Position numbers and translations under genes: made by a program. From JBMDXB01 sp048594975 (GTDB lineage Bacteria > Acidobacteriota > Vicinamibacteria > Vicinamibacterales > 2-12-FULL-66-21), in NCBI GenBank assembly GCA_048594975.1, contig JBMDXQ010000006.1:163154-227153 (forward strand): DNA of 64,000 nucleotides, in the 5' to 3' direction. This document shows, piece after piece, positions 27,875 through 40,096 of the stretch. Numbering within the stretch: the stretch's first letter is position 1; each line of letters opens with the position of its first letter. The notes under the pieces are model-generated. The model had not been told where the DNA came from. It did no database searches and saw only the letters and a list, made by a program, of their open reading frames with translations.

Positions 27875-27982
27875 ATGAATATTTGGCGCCCGATGCCTGC
27901 AGCCAGCCCCGGGCCGCAGTTGCGAATCGGGACACGCCCCGGTCCCCAGCTCCGGCGGCGGTCAGGAGGTCCGAATGGATGA
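27875..27982 (+). CDS. Possible leader peptide, 35 aa
   Basis: An ATG-initiated frame in the leader of the next gene encodes 35 residues rich in Pro, Arg and Gly (begins MNIWRPMPAA). Its stop TGA overlaps the downstream ATG (ATGGATGA), a geometry that permits translational coupling. No Shine-Dalgarno site precedes it, and GC-rich sequence produces such frames by chance, so it may be untranslated leader. Confidence 0.25.
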   Translation: MNIWRPMPAASPGPQLRIGTRPGPQLRRRSGGPNG

Positions 27983-28286
27983 CGTCGTGAACCGGTTGGC
28001 TCGAGAGCTATCCGACGCCATTGCTGCCGCCGTTGCCGAAGACGCGAGGATCGAAGCGTGCCGCGAGCGCGCGCGCGCCGCGGGCTTCGAGATGAAGATA
28101 TCGCTGGAGGCGATTATCGGCTTCGTGAACCGCACGTCGACCGGCGCGCTCGCGAAAGTCGGGCCCCAGCCGTCGAAGCCCGCGCGCGTCGAGCGCCGCA
28201 GCTTCGAGATCAGCGCCAACGATCGTCGCTTCCTGCGTTCGCTGCGCATTGCCGCCGACGAGGCGCAAGAGAAAGAGGTCGAATAG
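27975..28286 (+). CDS. Small conserved-looking protein of unknown function
   Basis: 103 aa, charged, predicted mostly helical with a central segment (MKISLEAIIGFVNR) and no membrane helix or cysteine cluster. It is clearly a real gene: a consensus promoter lies 130 bp upstream, AGGAGGT sits 5-6 nt before the ATG, and a strong terminator follows 35 bp after the stop. It is therefore an independent, probably well-expressed unit. The segment EISANDRRFLRSLRIAADE could form a short recognition helix, but I cannot assign a family. Confidence 0.75.
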   Translation: MDDVVNRLARELSDAIAAAVAEDARIEACRERARAAGFEMKISLEAIIGFVNRTSTGALAKVGPQPSKPARVERRSFEISANDRRFLRSLRIAADEAQEKEVE

Positions 28287-28321
28287 CGCGAGCGCGATCG
28301 ACCGACATCAAGGACCAGACC

Positions 28322-28352
28322 AGAGGCCGGCGCACCCCGCCGGCCTCTTTTT
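28322..28352 (+). terminator. Rho-independent terminator
   Basis: A perfect 11-bp GC-rich stem (AGAGGCCGGCG / CGCCGGCCTCT) with a 5-nt loop is followed by TTTTT. It ends the small gene at 27975-28286. Confidence 0.9.
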
Positions 28353-28403
28353 GCGTGAGGCTGCGCTGCCCGCCCTCGCGCACGCATCGCGGCCGGGATC
28401 AGC

Positions 28404-29879
28404 ATGTCCCAACCTCTCGACATCGGCACCCGTCCGTGGGTGCGCCTGTTCGCCGCCGCGGTGATCCTCCTCGGCCTGCTCGCCCGCGCCGCGACCTTCG
28501 GCTCCCCGCTGTTCGACTTCCACTCCTGGCGCCAGGCTGATACCGCCGCGATTGCCCGGAACTTCCTCGAGGAGCGGTTCAACCCGCTCTACCCGCAAGT
28601 GGATCAGCGGGGCGCGCGGCGTGAGGGCTACGTTGCGACCGGCCTGGAGCTGTACGCGTTCGTCGTGGCCGCGATCGCGAAGACCGTCGGGTTCTCGCCG
28701 GCGATCGGCCGGCTGCTGAACACGCTGCTGTTCCCGCTTGCGGCGGTGCTGCTGTTTCGCTACGCGCGGCTCCGCTACGGCGATCCGCCCGGCGCCGTCG
28801 CCCTGTTCGTGTACGCGCTGGGCATGCCGCTCGTGCTGTTCGTCGACCGCGCGTTCATGAACGAATCGACGCTGATGCTCCTGTCGATCGCGTGCCTGCA
28901 CGCGGCGCAGCAGTACTGCGCGCGCCCGCGAACGGTGCACCTCGTCCTCCTCGTGGCCGCCACGAGCGTGGTCGCGATGATGAAGCCGACCTACCTCGTA
29001 GTCTGGGGCGCGGTCGTCGGACTCTTCGTCGAGCGGTTCGGGAGATGGGCTGTCCTGCGCTGGGAACTGTGGCTGGCAGCGCTGGCGAACGTCGTGTGCG
29101 GCGCGCTCTGGTTCAGGCATGCGCAGGTGCTCGCGGCGGCGACCGGCATCTCGTTCGGCCTGACCGACAAGCTGTTTCGGCCCGACCTGCTGACCCTCGA
29201 GTACTCGGTGAGGGTCGGCATCCGGCTGTTGAAGGACATCCTGGGTCCCGTCGGCGTCGTGTTCGGCGCCTACGGGCTGATCGTGGCCCTGCGCCGGCGG
29301 CGGCTCGCGGAACCGCTCGGCGTGCTCGCGTTCTTCGTCTACCTGGTGGTGGTGACGGCCGGCAACTACGAGCACAACTACTATCAGCTGCCGATCGTGC
29401 CGGTCGGTGCCGTGCTCGCCGGCCTGGGCGTGGCGCGGGCGGTCGACCGGATCGGCACGCCGCGCGCGTGGCCGTTCGAGCGGCGGTTGAACGCGGGCGC
29501 CGCCGTGCTCGCCATCGCCCTCCTGTCGACGTTCGTGCGCAGCGTGAGCGCGCACAACTGGTACGAGTTGGACCGTGCCAAGGCGCGCCTGTGCGAAGGG
29601 CTCGCGCCGCTGCTGCAGCCGGGCGAGCGCGTTGCCTTCGCGAGCGACAGGAGCCCCGACATGCTGTTCTGCCTGCATCGAAAGGGCTGGCTGCTGCAGC
29701 CCGCGCAGGCCACCGACACGCGTCTGCGCGAGATCGCTGCCGAGGGAGCGGCGGTGTTCGTTACCCGCAAGGAGTTCGCGGACATCCGGCGGGCCCTCGA
29801 GGCCATGGCCGACCCGTTGCTCGAGACTCCAGAGTTCGCGGCGTTCCGGGTCGCCCGTCCCGCGTCCGGATGGAGGTAG
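28404..29879 (+). CDS. Membrane glycosyltransferase, PMT/ArnT-like (GT39 family)
   Basis: 491 aa polytopic membrane protein with about ten helices and a C-terminal soluble tail. The motif DFHSWRQADTAAIARNF (38-54) after the first helix matches the first periplasmic loop of GT-C fold enzymes, where the Asp is the catalytic base. These use polyprenyl-phosphate sugars to glycosylate lipid or protein on the outer face of the membrane. A second loop has NYEHNYYQLP. It is isolated between a terminator and gpmI (convergent). Donor and acceptor are unknown. Confidence 0.78.
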   Translation: MSQPLDIGTRPWVRLFAAAVILLGLLARAATFGSPLFDFHSWRQADTAAIARNFLEERFNPLYPQVDQRGARREGYVATGLELYAFVVAAIAKTVGFSPAIGRLLNTLLFPLAAVLLFRYARLRYGDPPGAVALFVYALGMPLVLFVDRAFMNESTLMLLSIACLHAAQQYCARPRTVHLVLLVAATSVVAMMKPTYLVVWGAVVGLFVERFGRWAVLRWELWLAALANVVCGALWFRHAQVLAAATGISFGLTDKLFRPDLLTLEYSVRVGIRLLKDILGPVGVVFGAYGLIVALRRRRLAEPLGVLAFFVYLVVVTAGNYEHNYYQLPIVPVGAVLAGLGVARAVDRIGTPRAWPFERRLNAGAAVLAIALLSTFVRSVSAHNWYELDRAKARLCEGLAPLLQPGERVAFASDRSPDMLFCLHRKGWLLQPAQATDTRLREIAAEGAAVFVTRKEFADIRRALEAMADPLLETPEFAAFRVARPASGWR

Positions 29880-29906
29880 CGCGGCGGGTACCGTTCGTGC
29901 GGCCCG

Positions 29907-31445
29907 CTACTCGTCGAGCAGCGGGCTGCCGGTCATCTCCTTCGACGGCGGAATGCCCAGCAGATGCAGCATCGTGGGAGCGACGTCGCGCAGCGTGCCG
30001 TCGTGCAGCCGCCGTCCGGCGTGCCCCTCCGAGCAGAGGATCACCGGCACCGGGTTCGAGGTATGCGCGGTGTGCGGCGCCCGCAGCTCGTCGTCCCACA
30101 TCTGCTCGGCGTTGCCGTGATCGGCGGTGACGATGGCGGTGCCGCCGGCGGACCGGACGACCGGCAGGATCCGGCCGAGGCAGGCGTCGAGCGTTTCGAT
30201 CGCGGCAATCGTCGCGTCGAGCCGGCCGGTATGGCCGACCATGTCCGCGTTCGCGAAGTTGCAGATGATGACGTGGTGCTTCACGGCGGAGACGTCGGCG
30301 ATCAGCGCGTCGGTGATGCCGGGCGCGCTCATCGGCGGCATCAGATCGTAGGTCGCGACCTTCTGCGACGGGATGAGCACCCGCTCCTCGTCGGTGTACG
30401 GCTGCTCGCGGCCGCAGTTGAAGAAGTAGGTGACGTGCGCGTACTTCTCCGTCTCGGCCAGGCGGAGGTTGGTGCGGCCGTGTTCGGCGAGGACGTCGGC
30501 GAGATTGCCGCTGAACGTCTGTGGCGTGAACACGACGGGCAGGTCGAACGTGCGGTCGTACACCGTCATGGTCGTGTAGTGGACGCGCGGCCGCGACGCG
30601 CGCTCGAAGCCGTCGAACTCGACGAAGGCGATCGCGCGCGTCAGCTGCCTGGCGCGGTCGGCGCGGAAGTTGAAAAACAGCACCGAATCGCCGTCCCGCA
30701 GCGGTCCGACCGGCCGGCCGTCCGCCTCGACGATGACCACCGGCTTCACGAACTCGTCGGTCATGTCGGCGGCGTACGAGGCCTGCAGCGCCTCGACGGC
30801 GGATCGGGAGGTCGTCTCCGCGCGCCCGTAGGCGACCGCCTCGTAGGCCTGGCGCGTCCGCTCCCACCGCTTGTCGCGATCCATCGCGTAGTAGCGGCCG
30901 ACCACCGTCGCGATCCGGCCGGCCCCGGCCCTCGCCATCGCCTCCTCGAGCTGGGCGACATAGCGGACACCTCCGGTCGGCGACGTGTCGCGACCATCGG
31001 TGATCGCGTGCACGAAGACGTCGCGCACCCCGCGCCGTGCGGCGATATCCATGAGCGCGTGGAGGTGGCGCTGGTGGCTGTGCACGCCGCCGTCGGAGAC
31101 GAGCCCGATGAGGTGGAACGCGTGCGCTCCGCCGGCGCAGCGATCGATCGAGGCGGCCAGCGCCGCGTTGCCTGCCAGCTCGCCGTCGCGGATGCTCTTG
31201 TCGATCCGCGTCAGGTCCTGGTAGACGATGCGCCCGGCGCCCATGTTCATGTGGCCGACCTCGGAGTTGCCCATCTGCCCGGCCGGGAGCCCGACGGCTT
31301 CGCCCGATGCGACGAGCCGGGCATGCGGATACCGTGACAGCAGCTCCCGATAGACGGGCGTGCGCGCGCTCGCGATGGCGTTGTTCTCCCGCTGCGGCCG
31401 CAGGCCCCAGCCGTCCAGCACGATGAGTACGAGCGGGGAAGGCAT
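29907..31445 (-). CDS. gpmI: 2,3-bisphosphoglycerate-independent phosphoglycerate mutase
   Basis: 512 aa from ATG 31445, chosen because the family begins close to LVLIVLDGWG; a GTG at 31466 would add 7 residues. It interconverts 3- and 2-phosphoglycerate using two Mn ions. The nucleophile Ser lies in GNSEVGHMNMGAGR, with the metal ligands in VLDGWG, TADHGN and HTSNPVP. Next to eno on the same strand, it makes consecutive glycolytic steps. The gap to eno carries a heptad array. Confidence 0.96.
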   Translation of the reverse strand: MPSPLVLIVLDGWGLRPQRENNAIASARTPVYRELLSRYPHARLVASGEAVGLPAGQMGNSEVGHMNMGAGRIVYQDLTRIDKSIRDGELAGNAALAASIDRCAGGAHAFHLIGLVSDGGVHSHQRHLHALMDIAARRGVRDVFVHAITDGRDTSPTGGVRYVAQLEEAMARAGAGRIATVVGRYYAMDRDKRWERTRQAYEAVAYGRAETTSRSAVEALQASYAADMTDEFVKPVVIVEADGRPVGPLRDGDSVLFFNFRADRARQLTRAIAFVEFDGFERASRPRVHYTTMTVYDRTFDLPVVFTPQTFSGNLADVLAEHGRTNLRLAETEKYAHVTYFFNCGREQPYTDEERVLIPSQKVATYDLMPPMSAPGITDALIADVSAVKHHVIICNFANADMVGHTGRLDATIAAIETLDACLGRILPVVRSAGGTAIVTADHGNAEQMWDDELRAPHTAHTSNPVPVILCSEGHAGRRLHDGTLRDVAPTMLHLLGIPPSKEMTGSPLLDE

Positions 31446-31470
31446 CTGATGATCGTAGGTGGTCACTGAA

Positions 31471-31520
31471 AGGGTACGGAGTAAGGCGTCAGGGAATACT
31501 GTTCTTGTCCCTTACTCCTT
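31471..31520. repeat. Heptad repeat array with 9-bp inverted repeat
   Basis: Heptad-phased AGGGTAC, GGAGTAA, GGCGTCA is followed by the inverse CCTTACTCC. GGAGTAAGG (31478-31486) pairs perfectly with CCTTACTCC (31510-31518). It ends 5 bp from the eno stop and begins 4 bp upstream of the longer gpmI start. Confidence 0.7.
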
Positions 31521-31525
31521 CGTGT

Positions 31526-34812
<3,287 letters not shown>

Positions 34813-34822
34813 CCAAAGGCTG

Positions 34823-34831
34823 ATGATATCA
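34823..34831 (-). promoter_or_regulatory. Extended -10 promoter of the cyclase gene
   Basis: Minus-strand TGA-TATCAT ends 10 nt before the ATG at 34812, so the leader would be 0-4 nt. It faces the divergent promoter at 34965-34994. Confidence 0.45.
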
Positions 34832-34964
34832 CCCGCCTTCCCGCCGGGGCGCCGGAACGTCCGCGCGCATGCCGGGTGGCCCCGCGCCTCACCGGGGACA
34901 CGTCGGGCGCGCGGCAGGCCAATTCCGCGCGGTTTTCCGGCCTCCAACGCCCTCCTCCAATTCT

Positions 34965-34994
34965 TTGACTTGCGCCTGACGGTCGGCCTATTAT
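34965..34994 (+). promoter_or_regulatory. Sigma-70-type promoter of the outer-membrane barrel gene
   Basis: TTGACT (34965-34970), an 18-bp spacer and TATTAT (34989-34994) are followed by a leader of about 33 nt and GGAGGG 4 nt before the ATG at 35034. Confidence 0.7.
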
Positions 34995-35033
34995 CAACTA
35001 GATTAGTCAGCTTCGGCGCTGACCGGAGGGGCA

Positions 35034-36956
35034 ATGAGACGCCAGGTTCGCGGGCTCTCGGCGGCGGCGTTGGCGGGCTTAGCCGTCCTTGCCTCGTCCG
35101 TCCCCTCCTCCGCGCAGGCGCCCGTCCGTACGCCCACGCCGGAGACGACGACCGTCCGCGCGGCGCGTGCCGCCCTGACCGGGTCCGTGAGCGACGAGGC
35201 GGGGGCGCCGGTCCCCGGCGCGATGGTGACCGCGCTCGGCGCCACGATGGCGCTCGTCACCACCGACGAGCGCGGCCGTTTCTCGTTCCTCGACCTCCCG
35301 CAGGGCGAGTACATCGTCCGCGCGCGGCTCGCCGGCTTTGCCGCCTCGCGCCGCGAGGTCGTGCGCGTCGGCGAGGCCACTCGCAGCGTGCCCAGGCTCG
35401 AGTTGCGGCGTCTGAACGGCATGATCGCCACGACCGGCCCGGTCGATCCCGCGCTCAAGGGCCGCACGATCCTGGCCGCCGGCATCGAGGCGCCCGAGAG
35501 TGAGGCCGCCGCCCCCGGCGAGGCTGCGACCGCGACGCCGACGGCGGCGACCGATCACCCGCACAACGAAACCGCGTGGCGGCTCCGCCACGCCAAACGC
35601 AGCATCCTCAAGGACAGCGCCCGCGAGGTCATCGTCGCCGCCGAGGATGAGGAGGTGGCCGACGAGTCCGTGTTCGGCCGCGCGTTCGGCTCGGCCAGCA
35701 CCCTTGCGGCGTCACTGTTCACCGACTATCCGATCTCCGGCGAGGTCAACGTCCTGACGACGAGCGCGCTCGCCCCCGGCGAGTTCACGACGCACGCCGC
35801 GCTGCCGCGCGGCGTCGCCTACCTGTCCATCGGCGCGCCGACGCCCGCGGGCGACTGGCTGGCGCGCGCGGCGATGAGCCAGGGGGACCTGGCCTCGTGG
35901 GTGGTATCCGGATCGTTCGTGTCGAAGCCGCGTGCCCTGCACTCGTACACGGTCGGGCTGTCCTACAGCACCCAGGAGTACCAAGGCGGCAATCCCGCGG
36001 CGCTCGCGGCGGTCACTGAGACCAGCCGGAACGTGGGCCAGATCTACGGGTACGACAGCTGGCGCATCAGCCCAACGGTCACGCTCGATTTCGGCGGCGC
36101 CTACTCGCATTTCGATTACCTCGAGCGGCAGAGTCTGCTGAGCCCGCGAGCCGCCGTGACCATCGAGCCGGTGCAGGGCACGCGCGTCCTCATGGCCGTG
36201 GCGCAGCGGATGATTGCCCCGGGCGCGGAAGAGTTCCTCAGCTCCGGCCTCGGACCGTGGCTTCCGCCGGAGCGTACCTTCGCGGCGCTCAACGGCGAGC
36301 TTCGCCCGGAGCGCACGCGGTACCTGAACGTCGGGGTCGAACAGGATCTCGGCCGGGCGCCCTTCGTCATCGGCGTGCGCCGCTTCTACCAGTCGGTCGA
36401 CGATCAGCTCGCGACGCTCTTCGGCATGTCGCTGCCGGGCGGGCCGCAGTCGCTCGGCCACTACTACGTCTCCAATATCGGCGCGTTCGATGCCGAGGGC
36501 TGGACGGTGCGCTTTGCCAGTCCCACGGCTGCGCGGGTCCAGGCGGCCGTCGATTACAGTGTCGCCCAGGCGCGCTGGACGGCGCGCGCCACCGACACCG
36601 GCCTCCTCGCCGCCTGGGCGCCGGCGGCGATCCGGCCAGACTCCGAGGACATCCACGACATCACGACGTCCGTCCACACCGAGATTCCCGAGACCGCCAC
36701 GCGTGTGTTCGTCGTGTATCGGTTCAGCAACGGCTACACGCGCTTCACGCGGCCGGACCGACCCGGGCTCGACGGGCGCTTCGACGTCCAGGTGAATCAG
36801 GCGCTGCCGATCGAGGTTGCCGGCACCAGGTGGGAAGTGCTGGTCGGGATGCGCAACCTGTTCCGCGATCCCACGGAGCCTGGCTCGGTCTACGACGAAC
36901 TCCTTGTCGTCCGTCCTCCGAAACGCGTCGTCGGCGGGTTCCTGGTGCGATTCTGA
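35034..36956 (+). CDS. Outer-membrane beta-barrel with carboxypeptidase-like domain, no plug
   Basis: 640 aa. Signal peptide (1-28, cleavage after SSAQA), a carboxypeptidase-regulatory-like beta-sandwich (45-125, LTGSVSDEAGAPVPGAMVTA), a disordered Ala/Pro/Glu linker, then a predicted beta-barrel (200-640) ending VVGGFLVRF with terminal Phe, the usual Bam-recognised end. It resembles acidobacterial TonB-dependent receptors, but I see no plug domain between the regulatory domain and the barrel. It may be an open porin-like relative. Own promoter, Shine-Dalgarno and terminator are present. The ligand is unknown. Confidence 0.8.
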   Translation: MRRQVRGLSAAALAGLAVLASSVPSSAQAPVRTPTPETTTVRAARAALTGSVSDEAGAPVPGAMVTALGATMALVTTDERGRFSFLDLPQGEYIVRARLAGFAASRREVVRVGEATRSVPRLELRRLNGMIATTGPVDPALKGRTILAAGIEAPESEAAAPGEAATATPTAATDHPHNETAWRLRHAKRSILKDSAREVIVAAEDEEVADESVFGRAFGSASTLAASLFTDYPISGEVNVLTTSALAPGEFTTHAALPRGVAYLSIGAPTPAGDWLARAAMSQGDLASWVVSGSFVSKPRALHSYTVGLSYSTQEYQGGNPAALAAVTETSRNVGQIYGYDSWRISPTVTLDFGGAYSHFDYLERQSLLSPRAAVTIEPVQGTRVLMAVAQRMIAPGAEEFLSSGLGPWLPPERTFAALNGELRPERTRYLNVGVEQDLGRAPFVIGVRRFYQSVDDQLATLFGMSLPGGPQSLGHYYVSNIGAFDAEGWTVRFASPTAARVQAAVDYSVAQARWTARATDTGLLAAWAPAAIRPDSEDIHDITTSVHTEIPETATRVFVVYRFSNGYTRFTRPDRPGLDGRFDVQVNQALPIEVAGTRWEVLVGMRNLFRDPTEPGSVYDELLVVRPPKRVVGGFLVRF

Positions 36957-36989
36957 TCGTCGCCGCGCGGCAGGCGCGCTCGCCAGGAA

Positions 36990-37018
36990 GGGGCCGGAGC
37001 CACCGGCCCCCTTTTTTT
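36990..37018 (+). terminator. Rho-independent terminator
   Basis: GGGGCCGG / CCGGCCCC stem with a 5-nt loop is followed by CTTTTTTT, 34 bp after the barrel gene stop. Confidence 0.88.
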
Positions 37019-37077
37019 GGCAACGCAGAGGGCCTCCGGGTTTTTGAATTGGTGCTTCAGTCCGTTGGAAGACGGTC

Positions 37078-40000
37078 GTGAGCGAACCTCGATCATCCGA
37101 AGAAAGCCGTTTGTTATCAGATATTTACCTGCTGTCAGACGAACGGCAGCAGGGAACGGGCTTTGCTTTGCACCCCGCCCGGACATCCGTCTTGACATCA
37201 GCGGAATACCCCTTCACCGTCGCGCCCGGTGCGCGTGGTCTGGTCCGCTCGCTCGGCCAGCTTGCGGTAGTGGCCGCCCTGGTGGGCCTGGCGGCCGCCA
37301 ACATCTACCAGCGAAGCACCTGGCAGGAGCAGGAAGACGGCGTCCTGTGGACCATTCGCACCAATCAGCTCACCGCGGTCGAGGTCGCGCCGGAGTCGGC
37401 CGCGGCGCGTGCCGGAATACAGGCGGGCGACGTGCTGGAGATGATCGACGACCGGCCGGTGGACACCCCGGAGCAGGTGGTGGATCGCCTGCACCGCGCG
37501 CGCCCCGGTGATGCCCTGATCTACACAATCCTGCGCATAGAGACGCCGGCGCTGATGAAGCTGTCGGTCGAGAAGATTCCGTCGGGCGCCGGTGCGCTGT
37601 ACTACGTGCTCGCCGCCGTCGGCATCTTTTCCCTGCTGGTCGGCGCGGGCGTGCGGCTCGGACGTCCGGCGCACCCGACGACGCTGCACTTCTTCTGGTT
37701 GTGCGTGGCGTTCTTCGGGATGCTCGTCTTCTCCTTCACCGGGCGCCTCAATCGGCTCGACCAGGTCTTCTACTGGGCTGATACCGTCGCGAGGCTGCTG
37801 TTGCCGCCGCTCTTCCTGCACTTCGCGCTCGTGTTCCCCGAGCGGCCGAACGCGTGGGCGCGCAGCGACACCGGGCGGACGCTGCTGCCGCTGCTGTATC
37901 TGCCGGCGTTGCTCTTCGGGGCGGCCGAGGTGTCCACGATCGTGCGTGGCGGGCCGTACGGCCAGGTGCTCTCCACCATCCTCGCCTTCTCCGACCGCGG
38001 CCAGCTGGTGTACCTGGCCGCGAGCATCGTCGCCGGCCTGGCGATCATGATCCGGCTCCTCGGGCGCGTGCGCTCCGTCACCGCGCGCCGGCAGCTGCGG
38101 TGGAGCGTGTGGGGCACGGCGTTCGGCGCGGTCCCGTTCGCCATCGGCTACGCCATCCCGTCGGCGCTCGGCTTCTCGCCGGTTCCCGGCTTCGAGGTGT
38201 CGGCGGTGCTGCTCGGCCTCGTTCCCCTCGCGTTCGCGTCGGCCATCGTCCGTTACCGGCTGATGGACGTCGAGGTGATCATCAAGCGCGGGTTGGTGTA
38301 CGCGGTGGCGCTGGCGGCGATTGCCGCCATCTACGGCGGCCTGATGGCGCTCGCGGAGACGGTCTTCGGCGTCAGCCAGCACAATTCGGTCATCGCGCTG
38401 CTGGCGACGGTAGTGGTGGTGCTGCTGGCGCGGCCGGTCAAGAACGCGATCCAGGCAGGCCTCGATCGCGTGTACTACCGGGACCGCTACGACTACCGGC
38501 GCGCGCTCGTCGGCTTCGCGCGCGATCTGAACAGCGATCTCGACCTGCTCCGCCTCAGCGAGCGCCTCGTGCATCGCGTCACCGAGACGCTGGTCGTCGA
38601 TCGGATGGCGCTGCTGCTGGCGCCGCTCGCCGCCGGCCGCGAGGGGGACTTCCTCACCATTGCGCACGCCGGGTTCCCGGACGCGCCGCCGGTGCTGTCG
38701 CGCCAGTCGACCATCGCCATGCGGCTGATGGCCGGGCACACCCTCGTGCTCGACGATCCGCTCGCCCACCGTCGCGCCGAGCCGCGCGAGGTGGAGTTCT
38801 GGCGCGAGGCCGGGATCCACTGCTTCGTGCCGTGTGTCTCAAAGGAAGGGACCATCGCCGCGATGGCGCTCGGGCGCAAGGCCAGCGCCGAGCCGCTCAG
38901 CAGCGAAGACATGGCGCTGCTCGCGGCGGTCGCCGCCCAAGCCGCCACCGCGATCGAGAACGGGCGCCTCTACCGGCAGCTGACGGTCAAGGCGGGCGAG
39001 CTCGAGCGGATGCGGGAGTTCAGCGAGAACATCCTGGAATCGCTCAACGACGGCCTCGCCGTGGTCGACCGAGAGGACCGCGTCGTGCGGTGGAACCGCC
39101 GGCTGGAGGAGCTCTACGGCATCCGCCACGAGGAGGCGGGCGGCCGGCGGCTCGACGACCTCTTCGACCAGGGGTTCTTCACGGTCCTGCGCTCGGGCCG
39201 CCGCGAGTCGCCCGAGGGTGCGGCGTTCTACCGCGTGCCGCTCGCGACGCGGCACGAGCCGTCCCGGCGGCTGCTGGTCAACGTGGCGACGACGCCGCTG
39301 CGCGATTCGGACGGGGCGATTGCCGGCACGATCGTCATCGTGGAGGACATCTCGGCCCGCGTGCAGCTCGAGGAGCAGCTGCAGATCTCGGAGAAGATGG
39401 CGTCCATCGGCCTGCTTGCCGCCGGCGTCGCCCACGAAGTGAACACGCCGCTCACCGGCATTTCGAGCTTCACCCAGATGCTCCTGCAGAATGCCGAGCC
39501 GGACGACCCGCGCACCAAGGTGCTCGAGAAGATCGAGCGCCAGACGTTCCGCGCCGCCAAGATCGTGAACGGCCTGCTCAACCTTGCCCGCCCGGCGCAG
39601 GTGGACCGGGGGCCGATCGAAGTCAACAACGTCATCAACGACGTGCTGTCGCTGCTCGAGCACCAGTTCAGGACCGGGCGGATCCAGGTGCGGAAGGAGC
39701 TGGCAGCGGCCTCGCCGGTGGTGCAGGGGATCGAGTACAAGCTGCAGCAGGTGTTCCTCAACCTGTTCCTCAACGCCCGCGACGCGATGCCGAAGGGCGG
39801 CTGGCTGTCGATCGTCAGCCGGACGGACGGGGATCGCGCGACCGTCGAGGTGGCCGACACCGGGTCGGGCATTCCCGAAGACCAGCTGTCGCGCATCTAC
39901 GATCCGTTCTTCTCCACGAAGGAAACCGGCAAGGGCACCGGCCTCGGTCTCTCCATCACCTACGGCATCGTCCAGGAGCACGGCGGCACGATTACCTGCG

Positions 40001-40095
40001 ACAGCGCCGTCGGCCAGGGCACGCGCTTCACCCTGATGCTGCCGCTCGCCGCCGCCCGCGCCGGCGCCGCGCAGGCGGCGCACAGGCAGGCGTGA
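37078..40095 (+). CDS. Membrane sensor histidine kinase with PDZ, GAF-like and PAS domains
   Basis: 1005 aa from GTG 37078. Order: one membrane helix (55-75), a PDZ domain (about 95-165, VEVAPESAAARAGIQAGDVL), a multi-helix membrane block (about 172-455), a GAF-like domain (470-640), a PAS domain (650-765, NILESLNDGLAVVDREDRVV), a dimerisation helix with AHEVNTPL (phospho-acceptor His786), and the ATPase domain with N-box NARDAMPKGG, G1 DTGSGIPEDQ and G2 GKGTGLGLSI. The extracytoplasmic PDZ between helices suggests sensing of exposed protein C-termini. The stop is 1 bp before the response-regulator ATG. Confidence 0.93.
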   Translation: MSEPRSSEESRLLSDIYLLSDERQQGTGFALHPARTSVLTSAEYPFTVAPGARGLVRSLGQLAVVAALVGLAAANIYQRSTWQEQEDGVLWTIRTNQLTAVEVAPESAAARAGIQAGDVLEMIDDRPVDTPEQVVDRLHRARPGDALIYTILRIETPALMKLSVEKIPSGAGALYYVLAAVGIFSLLVGAGVRLGRPAHPTTLHFFWLCVAFFGMLVFSFTGRLNRLDQVFYWADTVARLLLPPLFLHFALVFPERPNAWARSDTGRTLLPLLYLPALLFGAAEVSTIVRGGPYGQVLSTILAFSDRGQLVYLAASIVAGLAIMIRLLGRVRSVTARRQLRWSVWGTAFGAVPFAIGYAIPSALGFSPVPGFEVSAVLLGLVPLAFASAIVRYRLMDVEVIIKRGLVYAVALAAIAAIYGGLMALAETVFGVSQHNSVIALLATVVVVLLARPVKNAIQAGLDRVYYRDRYDYRRALVGFARDLNSDLDLLRLSERLVHRVTETLVVDRMALLLAPLAAGREGDFLTIAHAGFPDAPPVLSRQSTIAMRLMAGHTLVLDDPLAHRRAEPREVEFWREAGIHCFVPCVSKEGTIAAMALGRKASAEPLSSEDMALLAAVAAQAATAIENGRLYRQLTVKAGELERMREFSENILESLNDGLAVVDREDRVVRWNRRLEELYGIRHEEAGGRRLDDLFDQGFFTVLRSGRRESPEGAAFYRVPLATRHEPSRRLLVNVATTPLRDSDGAIAGTIVIVEDISARVQLEEQLQISEKMASIGLLAAGVAHEVNTPLTGISSFTQMLLQNAEPDDPRTKVLEKIERQTFRAAKIVNGLLNLARPAQVDRGPIEVNNVINDVLSLLEHQFRTGRIQVRKELAAASPVVQGIEYKLQQVFLNLFLNARDAMPKGGWLSIVSRTDGDRATVEVADTGSGIPEDQLSRIYDPFFSTKETGKGTGLGLSITYGIVQEHGGTITCDSAVGQGTRFTLMLPLAAARAGAAQAAHRQA

Positions 40096-40096
40096 G

